A stretch of DNA of 64,000 bases from Spongospora subterranea f. sp. subterranea (taxonomy: Eukaryota > Endomyxa: Phytomyxea > Phytomyxea > Plasmodiophorida). The notes below the pieces were generated by a model. It had not been told where the DNA came from. It ran no database searches and was given only the letters and a program-made list of their open reading frames with translations. The position numbers and the translations under genes were made by a program. Of this stretch, positions 33,494 through 46,465 are shown piece by piece; position 1 is the first letter of the stretch, and each line of letters starts with the position of its first letter. The stretch lies in the NCBI GenBank assembly GCA_049724395.1, contig JAUGWO010000049.1, forward strand, positions 105,085 to 169,084, in the 5' to 3' direction.

Positions 33494-35968
33494 CAGTACC
33501 GGACAGCTTAACCTGACACACTTTGTATGGGACCCACGGGAATTTGTTTCAGAGGAACGATTATGTGGTTTTTGTTTCAACACTCGCTGTTATTGGTTAG
33601 ATCTCGGCGAGATCAACATTCTGACAGAGTTAGATTTTTTCTAAGTCAAATATTGACTGTGAAATAGAATTTCCCGTTTGTATGGTGGGCAAGGAAATTG
33701 AATTTTGTATGGGCGAAAACGAAACACCTCAATTTTTGCGTACGCATATTAGGTTTTTTGCGCGCGCACATTGTTACTGCGAACGCAGTTTTGTTAGTGC
33801 GTTCACAAAACTAGACCCAGGTCACCCTCTTGAAAAAACAAAGGTTTTCTTGTGATTTTCACGACGACCCTGCTAACGGATCGAAACCAATTCAATCTCA
33901 GTCCTCAATTTCAATGGCTCGTAAAACTAAACGCTCAATGCAATTACACCACGCGAGAGAATGCAAAAAATTGAAGTCGTTGGCCGAACCTGAACCTGAT
34001 GCTGATCATAGCGATAGTCAAGGTGATGATTTTTACTTTTCGAATGATGAGGTCTTGACTGACAAAGAAATTGATTCATCAACGACCTCGTTTTTGAAAT
34101 GGATCCCTGGAGCTGGATCACATCTTCGTAACAGTTACTCTAAGAATAGCACGACTACGTTGTGGAGAAGAAAAAAAGCCAACCAAGCGAAAATCGACTT
34201 GTCATCAAATAATCACAAGATTCTGGAGTATTTTAGTTCATGCGTTCGACAAACCACTAATGGGCAGTCGGTTTGCGATGGATTATCGTCCGATTCTGAG
34301 TCAGAAAATGGGAAAGATGTCTCCGGACACAGTGCCCTAAAACTTCTTGAAGATCTTACAGCCTTCAACTGCTCCCAAACCATCGAAAAAAGCTTTTGAA
34401 GGACATTTCCAAATATGATTATCTTCGATATCATGCAATTAAGCAATATCTTACTTTGCGTCAGAACTCTATTACGATGATGCAAGCTTCGAAACAAGTT
34501 GCATCTCAGTTTTTTCCAAACAACAATGCTGATTCATATTCGCGAAAGATCAGGCGATGGGCGAGTTTTTTCCTTCGTCACCAAAAGCTACCATGTCACC
34601 GTCAAGGTTGTTTTATCAAGGTCAAATCACTTGTGATTGACGAAGATGTCGCCAAGGAATGCATGATATGGCTACGATCGCAGCGGAACGACGCTGTATC
34701 GGGATTATCATTCTCGCAATGGGTGAAAGCTGAATTGCACGTCCGTTTGAAAATGGGTAATCCTGTCACGATCTTAGAAAGAACGGCAACACGGTGGTTG
34801 AACACGCTGGGTTTGCGTTTTGGAGGATATAAGAAAGGTCTGTATAATGACGGCCATGAAAGGGAAGATGTCGTCATATATAGAGAGTCGTTTTTATCTC
34901 GAATGGACGTCTACGATCGAAGGATGGCAAAATTTGAAGGAGACGAGCTGATGAATATTGTGGAGCCAACGCTTGCACCGGGGGAGAAAAAATTAATTTT
35001 ATTAACACATGATGAATCATGCTTCAGCTCTTACGACGGGAAAAAAACTATATGGATTGATGATAACCATATGCCATTACGGCCCAAGGGAGAAGGGAGG
35101 AGTGTAATGGTGTCAGAATTTTTGTGCGAGTGTCATGGGCCCCTAAAACTCGATGACGAACAGCAAGCTCAGAACCCTGGCGTTCCTATTGAATCAGTGG
35201 TAATCATAAAGCCCGGTAAAAACTCGGATGGATACTGGACGAATGCTGATCTAGCAAAGCAGCTGGGCGATAAAGTTTTGCCAATTTTCAGGATTCTACA
35301 TCCGAATTGTCAAGCTTTGGTCCTGTTTGATAACTCGCAGAACCATCATGCCCTGCCACCCGATGCACTCAACGCAAAGGTCCTAACAGTAAAAGATGGC
35401 GGAAAGAACATCAGGTCTCAACGGAACGGATGGTTCATCCAGGAAGGCCAAAAAGTGACTCAGCCCATGCAGGATGATCAAGGCGTACAGAAAGGACTCC
35501 GAACGATTCTGACTGAACGTGGACTGTGGAATAATTCCATGTCGTTAGCTGGTGCGCGGGCATTGCTGCAGGAACAGCCCGATTTCCAAGAGCAGCGGGA
35601 GTGGTTAACGGAAATCGTGGAACAAAGTGGTGGAATCATCGACTATTATCCAAAGTTTCACTGCGAAATGAATTTTATAGAAATGTTCTGGGCGGCGTGT
35701 AAAAGTTTCACCAGGAAGAATTGTACATATTCTTTTCGGGATCTAGTGAAGATCGTGCCGATCGCTCTTTCAAGCGTGTCGTTAACGCAGATCCGAAGAT
35801 TCGCCAGAAAGTGTTATCGATATATCGATGCGTATCGAGTGACCGGTCAAGACGGCAATAAACTATCGCCACGCCAGGTAGAATTTGCTGTTAAGAAATA
35901 CAAGCGCCATCGCAGCCTGCCAAAAAGGATGCTGGAAGACCTCCAAATTTGATACACATCAATAATTC
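33494..35968 (+). mobile_element. Large DDE transposon of Tc1/mariner affinity, copy A (right end lost)
   Basis: The left end CAGTACCGGACAGCTTAACC follows a TA. The same terminus, as a proper TIR pair with TA on both sides, bounds copy B at 51696 to 53273. The expected right TIR of copy A is not found. Sequence past the stop codon switches at about 35969 to a block also found, inverted, in the Copia fragment (see 35969 to 36002). The transposase gene is well preserved. Confidence 0.8.
33913..35952 (+). CDS. DDE transposase of copy A
   Basis: The N-terminal part from the ATG at 33913 is a basic, Ser/Asp-rich leader. The main frame, open for over 500 codons to 35952, starts after a frame change near 34396, which may be a lesion or a missed intron. 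It has a helix-turn-helix region (YLTLRQNSITMMQASKQVAS), then LTHDESCFSSYDGKKTIW (first Asp), CQALVLFDNSQNHHAL (second Asp) and CEMNFIEMFWAACKSF (catalytic Glu). The spacing and the FDNS.NHH and FIE.FW boxes place it with the long DDE transposases related to Tc1/mariner seen in fungi and protists. The long intact frame suggests a young element. Confidence 0.78.
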
Positions 35969-36002
35969 TCCGGGGTGGTGCAAGAAGGTCATATATTGAA
36001 AA
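35969..36002 (+). repeat. 34 bp block shared, inverted, with the Copia fragment at about 37020
   Basis: TTCTCCGGGGTGGTGCAAGA and the following bases occur here on the forward strand and on the reverse strand near 37066 to 37033. The block marks the point where the transposon right end is missing and suggests an inversion or template switch between the two sites. Confidence 0.65.
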
Positions 36003-36982
36003 AAGTGCGTAACTAAGACCTATATATGGTCGGCCAGGATTTTTTCAAAGAAACAAGAAAATATTCAAAAAATGTACCTATTTGGAGGCCAATTTTTGTT
36101 TTTGAAATAAAAGGCCGCGTCGCCCCAATCAAAAGTCCATTGTGTCCACGCATTTTTTTCGACGGCAATTTCTAAAAATAGGTTCATGGTGGAGGCCAGG
36201 GTTCAGACAGTACAGCGATTAGTTTGCCATTTCGTGTTTAGATATGCAGGGCTCCTCGTTCGACAACCCATTTATTGCTCACGCTGTGCAGTCAGGATCG
36301 CACTTCGACGTCTCCAGGTCGCCACCGTTTGCGAATGGTGATGCAGTGATTTTACCCCGTATGGTCGCCACACCGCCTGTTCCTGATCCACATTACGAAC
36401 ATGCTGCACTTCCCAAACGATTACCCTCCCAATGACTTTGAAGCGCAACCAACGCGAAGGTTGGCGTCTTGATGATATGGAGCCATGCAATTGCACCAAA
36501 TTGGCTTGCGACCAAAACATAGACCCTATTGCTGTCAATGCGATGAGGTTTATATCTTGCACCAGACCCAACACAACTGACAGCAGCAATATCTGTAAAA
36601 AAAAAGAAAACAGAGAACCGACGAAATATCGAAATTTGATTCTCTTAATAAACAGTCCAGTTTGCATGTTTTTTATGTTGAATAAGTTCTCGAACGCGAA
36701 GTTCATCCATCGGGTCTTTCACTTACATGACAAGTGGGACGGCCAACCGCACGAGTTATCAAACCCTTTAACAACAGAGGGAAGAGTTGAATTTGTCCTT
36801 GTTTTATAAATGGATCCACACTGTTTGTTCTTGACTTCTTGAAAAATAACCGCTAAAGCGTGCGGAAACTTGCTCAATCTCAGTTTTTTCTAGCGATGAA
36901 AACAGATGGTCGCACCTATCGGGTACTGGTCGAGGTAAGATATCAACAGCCGCCTCAGGACTTGTCAATGAAACCAACGCTC
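36003..36982. other. Unassigned stretch, short frames only
   Basis: A 63-codon forward frame at 36244 to 36435 begins with a NPF motif (SSFDNPFIAHAV), and a 144-codon reverse frame (36706 to 36272) has two hydrophobic segments. Neither resembles a known family clearly. They may be exons of a membrane protein or chance frames. Confidence 0.3.
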
Positions 36983-37870
36983 CTATCCATATTGTAAACC
37001 TTCAAACTCGATTTCCTTGGATACACGGAATTTCAATATATGACCTTCTTGCACCACCCCGGAGAATTCATCAACGTAGTCTTTCTGGTGTAAAAATATT
37101 GATCCTGTTGCCCTATCACGCAATAACTGCATACCAAGAACACGACTGGGCGCGCCAAGATCGGTGACGTTCCATTTGGACTTGAAGTGATCCACTAATT
37201 CATCACAAAGAGTTGGATTATTATGGGCAATAATGATATCGTCGACATGAATGAGAACAATAGCATAGAAAGTGTCACGTCTGAGATGGTAAAGACAAGG
37301 ATCAGCAATTGTTCTTCGAAAATGGAGCTTATTGACCAAGAAATCATCCAGCTGCTGATTCCAGATCAGTCCCGCTTGTTTGAGACCGTAGAGAGCTTTC
37401 TGTAACTTGCAAACTAGATTTCCTTGACCAGGCTCGATGAAACCATCAGGCTGTTTCATGTAAATATCGCCGTCAATGTTACCGTTAAGGAATGCGCCCA
37501 CGATGTCGATTTGACGAAGAAACAAGCCTTGATCGGCGGTCAGTGCCATGACGATACGAAATGATTCCGAATGTGCAACAGGAGAGAAAGTTTCACTGTA
37601 ATCGATACCAGCACGTTGGGAGAAGCCTTTGATCACCGGGCTTTGAACTTTCGAATGCCACCATCTCCGGTCAGATTAGTCTTGGTATTGAAGACCCATT
37701 TGCAGGCGATTACGTTACGGTCTGGAGGTAGTTCTTGCAACGTCCATGTGTCAAATTCGAGCATCTGCTTGTATTCAACCTGCATAGCATCATACCAATG
37801 GCCAGCTTCAGGTCCGTTCAGGGCTTCTGGGACTGTTGCTAAAAGTAGAACCGTAGTCGAGCTGGGCTAA
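36983..37870 (-). mobile_element. Copia fragment B, reverse transcriptase region
   Basis: A reverse-strand frame of 217 codons encodes Ty1/Copia reverse transcriptase with VGAFLNG, ALYGLKQAG and the active-site box IHVDDIIIAH. It is a fragment and looks broken. It is clearly different in sequence from the larger Copia element to its right. No LTR pair is seen. Confidence 0.82.
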
Positions 37871-37879
37871 GGTACCCGA

Positions 37880-40800
37880 AATCTCTCAGACAATCTAATG
37901 CCTGGCCTTTATTAGTGGGAAAAAGCAGTCATTATTTATTGACATCTCGTCAGATATAAATACAAACTCCGTGGTCCTCAGCAGTTATGGGATTTCGTAC
38001 AGGGCATCATATTGAATTAAATAGAACCTCGTATTTCAGCACGTCCCCTCGAGGTTGTATCTCGGTTGCTTGTGTCTATGATGCCCATTTTGCTGCGACA
38101 CCAACCAAACTTCAATGTATCCAGCGACTTTGTCATTACGTCGGCAACCATTTCCTTTGTGGATATTGGCTTGACGTCGATAATTCTGTCCTCAACAAGC
38201 TTTCTAGTATAGTGATATTTTACGTCAATGTGCTTTGTACGAGCGTCAGTCCGATTATTCTTGCTAATAGCGACGCATCCTCGGTTGTCCTCGAATACGA
38301 CTGTGGGTTGTGGACATGCAAAGCCGATCTCTTGGAGAAGTTGACGAAGCCAGTACGCTTCCCTTGCTACGGGGCATAGTGCTATATATTCTGCTTCGAC
38401 AGATGATAGAGAGACGGATGATTGAAGCTTAGACTTCCACGAAACTGGCCCCCCTGCGAGCATGAAGGCAAAACCTGAAGTTGATTTTCTTGTGTCGGGA
38501 TCACCTGCCCAATCAGAATCAGAGTAACCAAAGAGATCGGACTGCCCTGTTCTTGACGATGATATGTGATGCCGAAGCTGGAGGTTCCTGCCAAATAACG
38601 AAGAACCCGCTGTGCAGCAACCCAGTGGTGCTACCAGGATTGCTAATAAACCTGCAAAAGGATCCGACAGCCGTGCTGATATCTGGGCGAGTGTTGCTTG
38701 CTAACCAAATCAAACTACCGACAATCTCACCATAGGGAACTTGTTTCATTGCTAGTACATCTTCTGACTGTGAGGATGAAGAACTTGAGGATAAATGAAC
38801 CCCAGGTTGCTGAGGAGTTGAAGTTGGATTGCAATCAAACATGTTGAACTTCATCAAAAGCTGCTTAACATATTCCTCTTGGTCTAACGAAATTGACCCG
38901 GTCTTCTCATCACGATGAATTCTCAGGCCGAGAAGTCTGGTTGGAACCCCAAGGTCAGTGATGTCGAACTTCGAAGACAGCTGATCGATGACTTCTTGAC
39001 AGAAGTTGGTGTCGTTGTGAACAAACAGGATGTCATCAACATGGACTCCGAGAGCTAGAAAACTGCCATCACGATGAATTGTATAAATGCATGGATCAGC
39101 CTTAACTTTCTTAAGTCCAGCTTCTTTGGTTCAAAATTTGTCTAGTTTAGAGTTCCAAACGATTCCAGCTTGTTTCAATCCATAGGGAGCTTTGTTCAAT
39201 CGGCAAACTTGATGTTCTTGTCCATGAACAACAAATCCTTCAGGTTGCTGCAAAAAAAAATCTTCTTGTACGTCGCCGTTGAGAAAAGCCCCAACGATAT
39301 CAATTTGTCGGATCTGTAGATTGTGTTGAGCAGCAATAGCAAGTAACACACGCATTGACGCCTGATGAGCAACAGGGGCAAAGGTTTCATCGAAATCAAC
39401 TCCATGTCTTTGAGAGAATCCTCGAGCCATCAAACGGGCTTTAAACTTCCTGATAGAGCCATCCCCAGAAAGGCTTGGTTTCACCGTTAAAACCCATTTA
39501 CACGAGATAGCCTTTCGTCCGGGAGGCAAATCTTGTAAACTCCAGGTTTGAAAATCTAACATCTGTTGATACTCAACTCGAATCGCGTCATACTAATGAC
39601 CAGCGTGAGGACTGCTCAGGGTTTCAGGCTAATTAGCAGGAATTGAAACTAACGAAACGTGAATTTCGGAAATTACGGGTCGTGGTAGTGCCACACCATC
39701 TGCTGGAAGATTCGATCGTGACAGTCCAAAAACACGTGCAGCGTTACATTTCCAAAATTCAGTCGGAGGACCACGGATGCGAGATGACCGCCGCACCGCC
39801 GGTTCAATTAAATCCACGACTTGGCTAATAGGCTCTTCTCGTAAAGAATTGGCACCCTCTTCAGTGTCTGATTCGGTGAGCGATGCGTGGGAAGATGACA
39901 GTAGATCCTGTGAACTGAATGTACCATCTGACTGAGAGATAGAAGCGTTCTCAGAAATGAGGTCGTCGTCAGTTTGCTCAAGTGTAGTGTCCAATGCGTT
40001 AGGTAATTGCTCTGAGGGAGGTAACGGATCAGGGTCGAGAATAACTTGGTTTGCAGTTGACTCCGGTGACCGCTTGCATTCTGATATTTGCCTCCCGAAT
40101 CCAAAAGAACAATTTTGTTCATCGAACTCGACGTCGCGACTGGTGTATTGCTTATTGTCCATCGGGTCGAACAGTAAATACGCCTTCTGGGAATTGGCAT
40201 ATCCTATGAAAACAGTTTTATGTGCGCGAAAACTCGGTTTTCTTCGTGTATGATCCGGAATGCGTCGATATGCAGTGCAGCCAAAAATTCGCAGATAGTG
40301 TAGGTCTGGTTTGGATTAACGAAGTGCTTCAAATGAGGTAATTCTGTTTACGAGTGATGAATGTGGGCGACGATTATAAATATGTGCAGCAACTGAAATA
40401 GCCCAAGAGAAGCATTCTTTTGGAAGACGAGCATGGGCGAGAAGGCTCATTGCAATATCGGTTAAAGTTCGGTTAAGACGTTCAGCCAGATCGGATGATG
40501 GATTCCTTTTGAAGTAAGCCAATTCTGGGACTCGTTGGATATGTATTCTCCTCCATTATCCGTTTGAAACTGTTTGATTTTACAATCGAATTGTGTCGAA
40601 AACAGTGAAACAAAATCTTTCAGGGCTTCGAATTGGTCAGACTTCTTTCGAAGAGGTGTAACGAAACAGTGTCTTGTGCAGTGATCCATGTAAGTAACAA
40701 AATAGCTGAATCCACCGTAAGATGTGGTAGAGAAAGGTCCGTTAAGGTCGCTGACAATAAGGTCTCCAGGATTTTTGGAAATGGTCTGGCTTGCAACAAA

Positions 40801-41504
40801 TGGTCGGCTTGTCATTTTTCCCAGCACGCATGGCTCGCAGAACGATGATGTGTCTGTACCTGAAAGAGATATCCCTGAAGCGCCGGTCTTAATTAAGTGA
40901 TGAACATCTTCCATGTTTATATGACCTAGACGGTCGTGCCAAACCTGCGGTGATGCGTGGTTTCGTCGGCGTGCAAAACAAGCTTGTGGGATAGTTGGAG
41001 TACAGACAGGTTCCTGCGTGATTGTCTTTGGAATTCTATAAAGATTATCAGGATCCTTTGGAATTGAGGCTACATTCTTTCCATCTGGAGGTCGAAACCC
41101 AGCTTCATGATAAATTGTGATACGGTCGTTGGTCAGGAGAAATATATATCCTTCAGATGATGTCATGAATTGCTGAGAATCGGCGCTTTCCGTCGCATCA
41201 AGTGTAGCTATTATGGGATCGAACTGCAGCAAGAGTCCTTCGAGAATTTTATCAATGACATCCTGAGGAGATAGTTCACGGCCGCAGGACTTCAAATCCT
41301 TGACGCGTTCTGAACTTTGGATATGTAGGATGAAATTGAGTCGGCACCATTTTTCAAGGACCAAAAATGACGCCAAGCCTGAATTCGACTGCCGCGGCCG
41401 TTCCTTTCAAACTGCTCGCACAGCTGTAAGAAACCCAATCGAGCTGTCGGTAGGTCGATCACCGAACTAAAAATGTCGTCGGATAGACACAGGCAGATGA
41501 TTAT
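37880..41504 (-). mobile_element. Copia element A (gag part, integrase, RT, RNase H)
   Basis: On the reverse strand, from right to left, are a Copia Gag segment (about 41500), the GAG-pre-integrase HARE-type zinc region with WHDRLGHINMEDV, the integrase core, reverse transcriptase with VGAFLNG and APYGLKQAG, and RNase H with SVEAEYIAL. The order is that of Ty1/Copia. It looks broken, with more than five breaks, and is truncated on its gag side by the Gypsy LTR at 41505. Age is moderate, since most motifs are still clear. Confidence 0.85.
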
Positions 41505-41650
41505 TGCGCCCGGCAACTATCGGGGACACCGATCCCCGACAACCGCTAAACGACGGGTACGACGACGACGAAAAAACACTAGACTGGTTTATTACATCGG
41601 AAAAAGCTCCATAAACATGCGCCACGGTGACAGCGCTGACTGGCGCTACA
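41505..41650 (-). repeat. 3' LTR of Gypsy A
   Basis: This end begins TGCGCCCGGCAACTATCGGG on the forward strand and ends GACTGGCGCTACA. It matches 46319 to 46465 with a few substitutions. It joins directly to Copia A gag sequence on its left. Confidence 0.9.
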
Positions 41651-44600
41651 CTACCTTCCTCCGATAACGAGGAACTGCAGCTCCTTCAAGACTGAACAGC
41701 ATATCACCAGATGAGGCGAGATATCCTTTTTTTAGCTCGGATGAAAGAAAAACAGGCGCTTCTTGATATAAATGGAGAAGAGTTCCCACGAGTTATGCAG
41801 TTGATCAAAACCTTTCCATGAAACTAACAATTCCCAGATACCGGTTCCACTTTGTCTACTGTTGATTAACTTGTCGATCACGAAACCTTGCCCATCATGA
41901 GCGACTTGCTCCAGTAGTTCTTCGGTAATATTCAATGATGCGTCTGAATAAAATCGGAGTCTGATAGCATGAATATCAGAAATGGATTTGGTAACTAGGT
42001 GTTGAACTCGAAAAATATGATCTGATATAACAGCTGTTATACAGTGGGGTCCTGTCCACCGTACCGAAAGTTTTGATCCGGTCTTGTGTAGCGTATTGGC
42101 AACCAAGACATAATCACCTAAGGAAAAATTCGGAATAGGCGCCTTTCGCTTACGATTTAAACGATCTCGACGGTCCTGGCGATGAGCGATCACCTTTTTA
42201 TGCATCTGGTCTAAACTGCAACGTAATTCTTGAACAATATTTTGTAGAGTATCTGCCGAACACGGAACGGGAAGTAATTTCTTTGATCGGGGGTCCCATA
42301 CGGCATCTAGAGCAGAACTAGGTTGTAAACCCGTGAAGAGTTGTATAGCCGAAGGACGATCCTTTACAACTGTATGATTTAGGGCATAACGGATTAACGG
42401 GATCAAGCAGGGCCAGTCGGAAAATTTTAAACGGAACTCCGATATCAAAGCTCGAAAAACTCGCAATATGTGAGCATTGATTACCTCGATAGTACCGTTT
42501 GACCACGGGCAGTAGGCAAGCGTGAAATGATGACGCACATGCAGATGAAGCGATAACTCCTCAATGACTTGATTTAGGAAATGCGATCCACGATCAGAAA
42601 CCCACGTAGTTACGACACCATAACGAGAAAACCAATCAACCAGACATTCAGCGGTGAAAAATGATGTCGATTCTTCGATGTCGGTTCTTCACATGGATAC
42701 AAATTAATATAGGAGGATAAATCGTCCCGAATAACCAGCAGATATTTAAATGAAGATCGGGAAGGTGCAATGTATACGAAATCAAAATGAATGATCTGAT
42801 TGGCACAAGATGCATGAAGAGCTTCGCCAAAAGGGCGAGGGATACTATTACCCCCAGCATTAACTGTGCAATGAAGGCATTGAAGGCAGAAACACGACAC
42901 ATCATCAATTAAAGTGGTTCAAAAAAAACGGTCTTGTAAGGCATTTCGAGTAGCTTGCGTTCCTCGGTGACCAGAACTTCCGCAATGCGCAATGATCAAT
43001 AATCGAAGTTGAAGTTCGACAGCTTCAGTGGGAATCCATATAATATTGCCCGAATCTAAAAAGAGATCTTGCGATGAAACCCTGGTGAAAACATGCCCTT
43101 TCTCCTTAATAAACGATGATTCTTGCAAAACAGCGTCAAAAGCTTTACTCTGGGTTATCAGAATTTCCGACAACGACGGCCATAAAAAATCGGGTTGTTG
43201 TAATGGTTGAATGAGAGGTACTGATGCCGAAATTCGATTGATACAAAGTGTACTGTCCTGCCTTTGTCGAGCCCATCGTGACCCGAGATCAGCCCAAACA
43301 TTGTCTTCACCGGAAATTCCTTCAATGACATAGGCTTTACCATCTAAACGAAGTCGCCACCGATGGATCTTATCCAGAGAGTGTGTCGAAGAAAAACGCC
43401 AGAAGATTGCGGATCATATAGGAACACTAAATTACGATGATCTGTAAAAATACGAAAAGGATGCACCCCTGTACAAAGAAGATAATCAAACTGACCGACC
43501 GCATGTTGAATTGGGAACGCTTCTTTCTCAGGAACAGACCATTGTAAAGAAGATCGTTTAAATTCTCCACTGCAGAAGGCAAGAGGTTCATGTCGTTGAT
43601 CCTTAAAAGGAAGAGAAAGATCCTCAAACGGCACTTGCGTGATCGTAACCATCCAAAACTGCTTACTCGCATCGGTAAATAAGCACGGAACATAATCTTC
43701 CTTTGGATACGCCAAAGTAACAGCTTCTCTGATTGACTCAATAACAGTTTGAAAAGCCTGGGAAAAGTCATCATTCCAACCAACATCCTTTAGCACGACT
43801 CGGGCGGCCGATTTCTTTGTCCGCAATGTCAAACCTGAGAAAACGTTTTCCAAAATTTGTCGTAAAGGAGCAATCACACATGAAAAATTTGGGATAGATG
43901 ATGATAGCCACGTCACTGCACATACAAATTGCATGAGATGAGCTCCAGTTGTTGGTAGTTGGAAATTGATTAAGGCCTGAATTCGAGCGGGATCATGGCT
44001 AATACCCGTCGCAGAATATATTCGACCGCACCATTTGGCACATAATAGGAAAAACTCGCACTTAATGACATTGAGCTTGAGACCAAACTGTCGACATCTC
44101 TCAAAAACCTCTCTTAAAAGCAATAATAGATTTTTAAAACTCAAGGCGAATCCCAAAACGTCATCAAGCCATACTAAAAGTTTGTTAGGCACCATTTCGT
44201 GAAATATTTCGTACATTCCTCGCTGAAACGCAAACACTCCATTGCTGTTTCCTTGTGCCAGTCTGGTAGGAGTATAAACACCAAAGGGGGTAATGAAACT
44301 TTGGCACTCAAGATAGCCAGAAACGGGGGAACTGCCAATAACCTTTAAATGCATCCAGAGTGAAAAAACACGACGAACCAGAGATGTAAGAACCCAAGGT
44401 GTGCAGGTATGGCATCGGAAATTGCTGAGGTTGAAGACACTTATTCACTGGAATCATATCCACCACCATCCTTGGTTTCGTCTCCGCATTTACAACAAAC
44501 GCCGGAAGAGCCCAAGAGGACTGGTAGTTGTGATAGATAAGATTGCACTCTGTTAATTCATGCACTAACGTCTGAAGATACTGAGAGGCCAACGGAGACA

Positions 44601-46318
44601 TACGTCGTGGTTTCGCAAAAATCGGAATGGAACCCGGTTTCAAAACTAACTCCAAGGGTGTGACTTTGACAGGCGGATCCTTTCCCAGATGAATACGAAA
44701 AATGTCAATAAATTCGGTAAGCAAAACACCAAGATCTTTGGAAAACTCAGGAGGAGCCCCCATGTTTACAGTTTGTTGAACACGATCATTTAAGACTTGT
44801 CGAAGTTCTGCGTCATTGTTGTCTCCCAAAATACTTTCCGGAAAGTCCTTGTCCATGTCATCGTGGCAATCAGGGTTCCTTTTCACTTTCTTTGATAGCC
44901 AGCGAGCATAGCTGGGATTCAACATCAATTCCCAATCGGCGTAACAGAGGTCTTCCCAATAAAACTTCAGGCATCTCGTCATCAATTACATAAAACCGTT
45001 GCGCACGAATTATGATTGGCCCCGCATTAGTAAAAATTGTGACATCCAGAAGACAACTTTTCTTACAAGCGAGATAGGTAGTATTCGCTAAACGTAATTG
45101 AAGTTTTTCCGACCGAACAGGGACTGTGGACAGACTCCGAAAATGGTTTGACCCAATTATTACCAAATCGGCACCGTCATCCACAGCTGCGCGAAACGTT
45201 TCTGAAATAGTGGTTCCAGACGACAGTAGAACTTCAAATCCTCCTTTCTCTACTGTCGTCTGGTTATGATAAGTGTTGTTGACTCGCGACATTCGAGAAT
45301 GTTCACGAACTCGGACATCCTGCTTATCCAAAGCAGGAAGGTCGAAAGCAACATGGGGTCGGGACGTTCTGACAGCAGACTGACCTCTGGGAAGTTGCGA
45401 TTTTTCCATCGGGAGTTGTTGGATAAAGGCTTCGTCTTCTGCAGCAATAATCGTTTTCAATATCGATAAAGCTTCGTTTGCCAAGGCAAACATTTCCGAC
45501 AGCTTCAATACTTTCCTCGCGTTGAGTCATAACAATTCAGCATAAAGTCGCGTTTTGAAACGCAGAGTCCGGAGAAATAAACGACAGCAATTTGACTCAG
45601 ACATGGAAAAATCCGATAAAAATTGTTTCGCTTGATGGAAATACTGAGAGTATCTTAGAATATAATCCGGTAGTGATTCTCTTTCATTCGGTAAAGAATT
45701 TTCCAACTTGTTTCGGAGGGCATCCTCCAGCGTCCCAGGATCAGCAGTAGAAGCGTACCAGACGGCCATCTTATCGAGCAAAAGCGACGACGACATCACC
45801 GGCTCATTGAAAGCGCGATCTTGAGTCGCTCCAGTGAAGCACCGGTACAACGCATCTCGACGCATATCGTCGGATGCTGACAAGGGCAACCTTTCAAATC
45901 GGCTTCTAAAAGACGAAAATTTCAAAGCTCGTGTGAATTAAATATCCGAATCATCAAGAAGGTTTACATCTCGAGTACCCATATATCGACTGGCATCGTC
46001 AGATGAAACAGTCTCCGAGAACTCCGGTAAATCTGAAAAATTAATGGGCTTTGAAGTTTCAGTTACCACATTTTCAGTCGACTTCGATTTATCCGAAAAC
46101 CCTTTCATTATCGCCATCATTTGCTCCGTCAAAAGTTGATTTTGGCGAGTTTGCTCGAATAAAAACTCGATTAGTCGTTGCTGGTCAGACGCGGCTTCAG
46201 CCGTTGCAGAGATCGCATTTTGCTCCTCATCAATGTCAGTAGTCACTTCAAGTTCAGGTGAATTTCTAGTCTTCATTTTCGTCGATAGTGCTGGGTTGAA
46301 GCTATTATTGGCCAATAT

Positions 46319-46465
46319 TGCGCCCGGCAACTATCGGGGACACCGATCCCCGACAACCGCTAAACGACGGGTACGACGACGACGAAAAAAAACTAGACTG
46401 GTTTATTACACCGGAAAAAAGTTCCATAAACATGCTCCACGGTGACAGCTCTGACTGGCGCTACA
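46319..46465 (-). repeat. 5' LTR of Gypsy A
   Basis: This is the partner of 41505 to 41650. On the reverse strand it runs from TGTAGCGCCAGTCAGAGC to CCGGGCGCA. It is followed inward by TTGGCCAATAATAGC, which is where the primer-binding site should be. Confidence 0.9.

Larger units (their letters stand above)
41505..46465 (-). mobile_element. Ty3/Gypsy element A with both LTRs and a chromodomain-like tail
   Basis: Two LTRs of 146 and 147 bp bound the element: 41505 to 41650 and 46319 to 46465. Both run from TG to CA when read on the reverse strand. Internally on the reverse strand lie Gag (46330 to about 45530), aspartic protease with a DDGADLVIIG box (about 45190), reverse transcriptase, RNase H, the integrase zinc finger and core, and a C-terminal VSWKGFDQLHNSWEL chromodomain-like stretch. 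It is structurally complete in layout, but I count several breaks, so it is a fossil. The LTRs are about 93 per cent identical by eye, which suggests a moderate age. No clear target duplication is seen. Confidence 0.9.

Noticed and set aside
36244-36435. SCAMP-like membrane protein, because of an N-terminal NPF motif
   Set aside because: No four-helix membrane core or conserved cytoplasmic motif could be found in the following frames.
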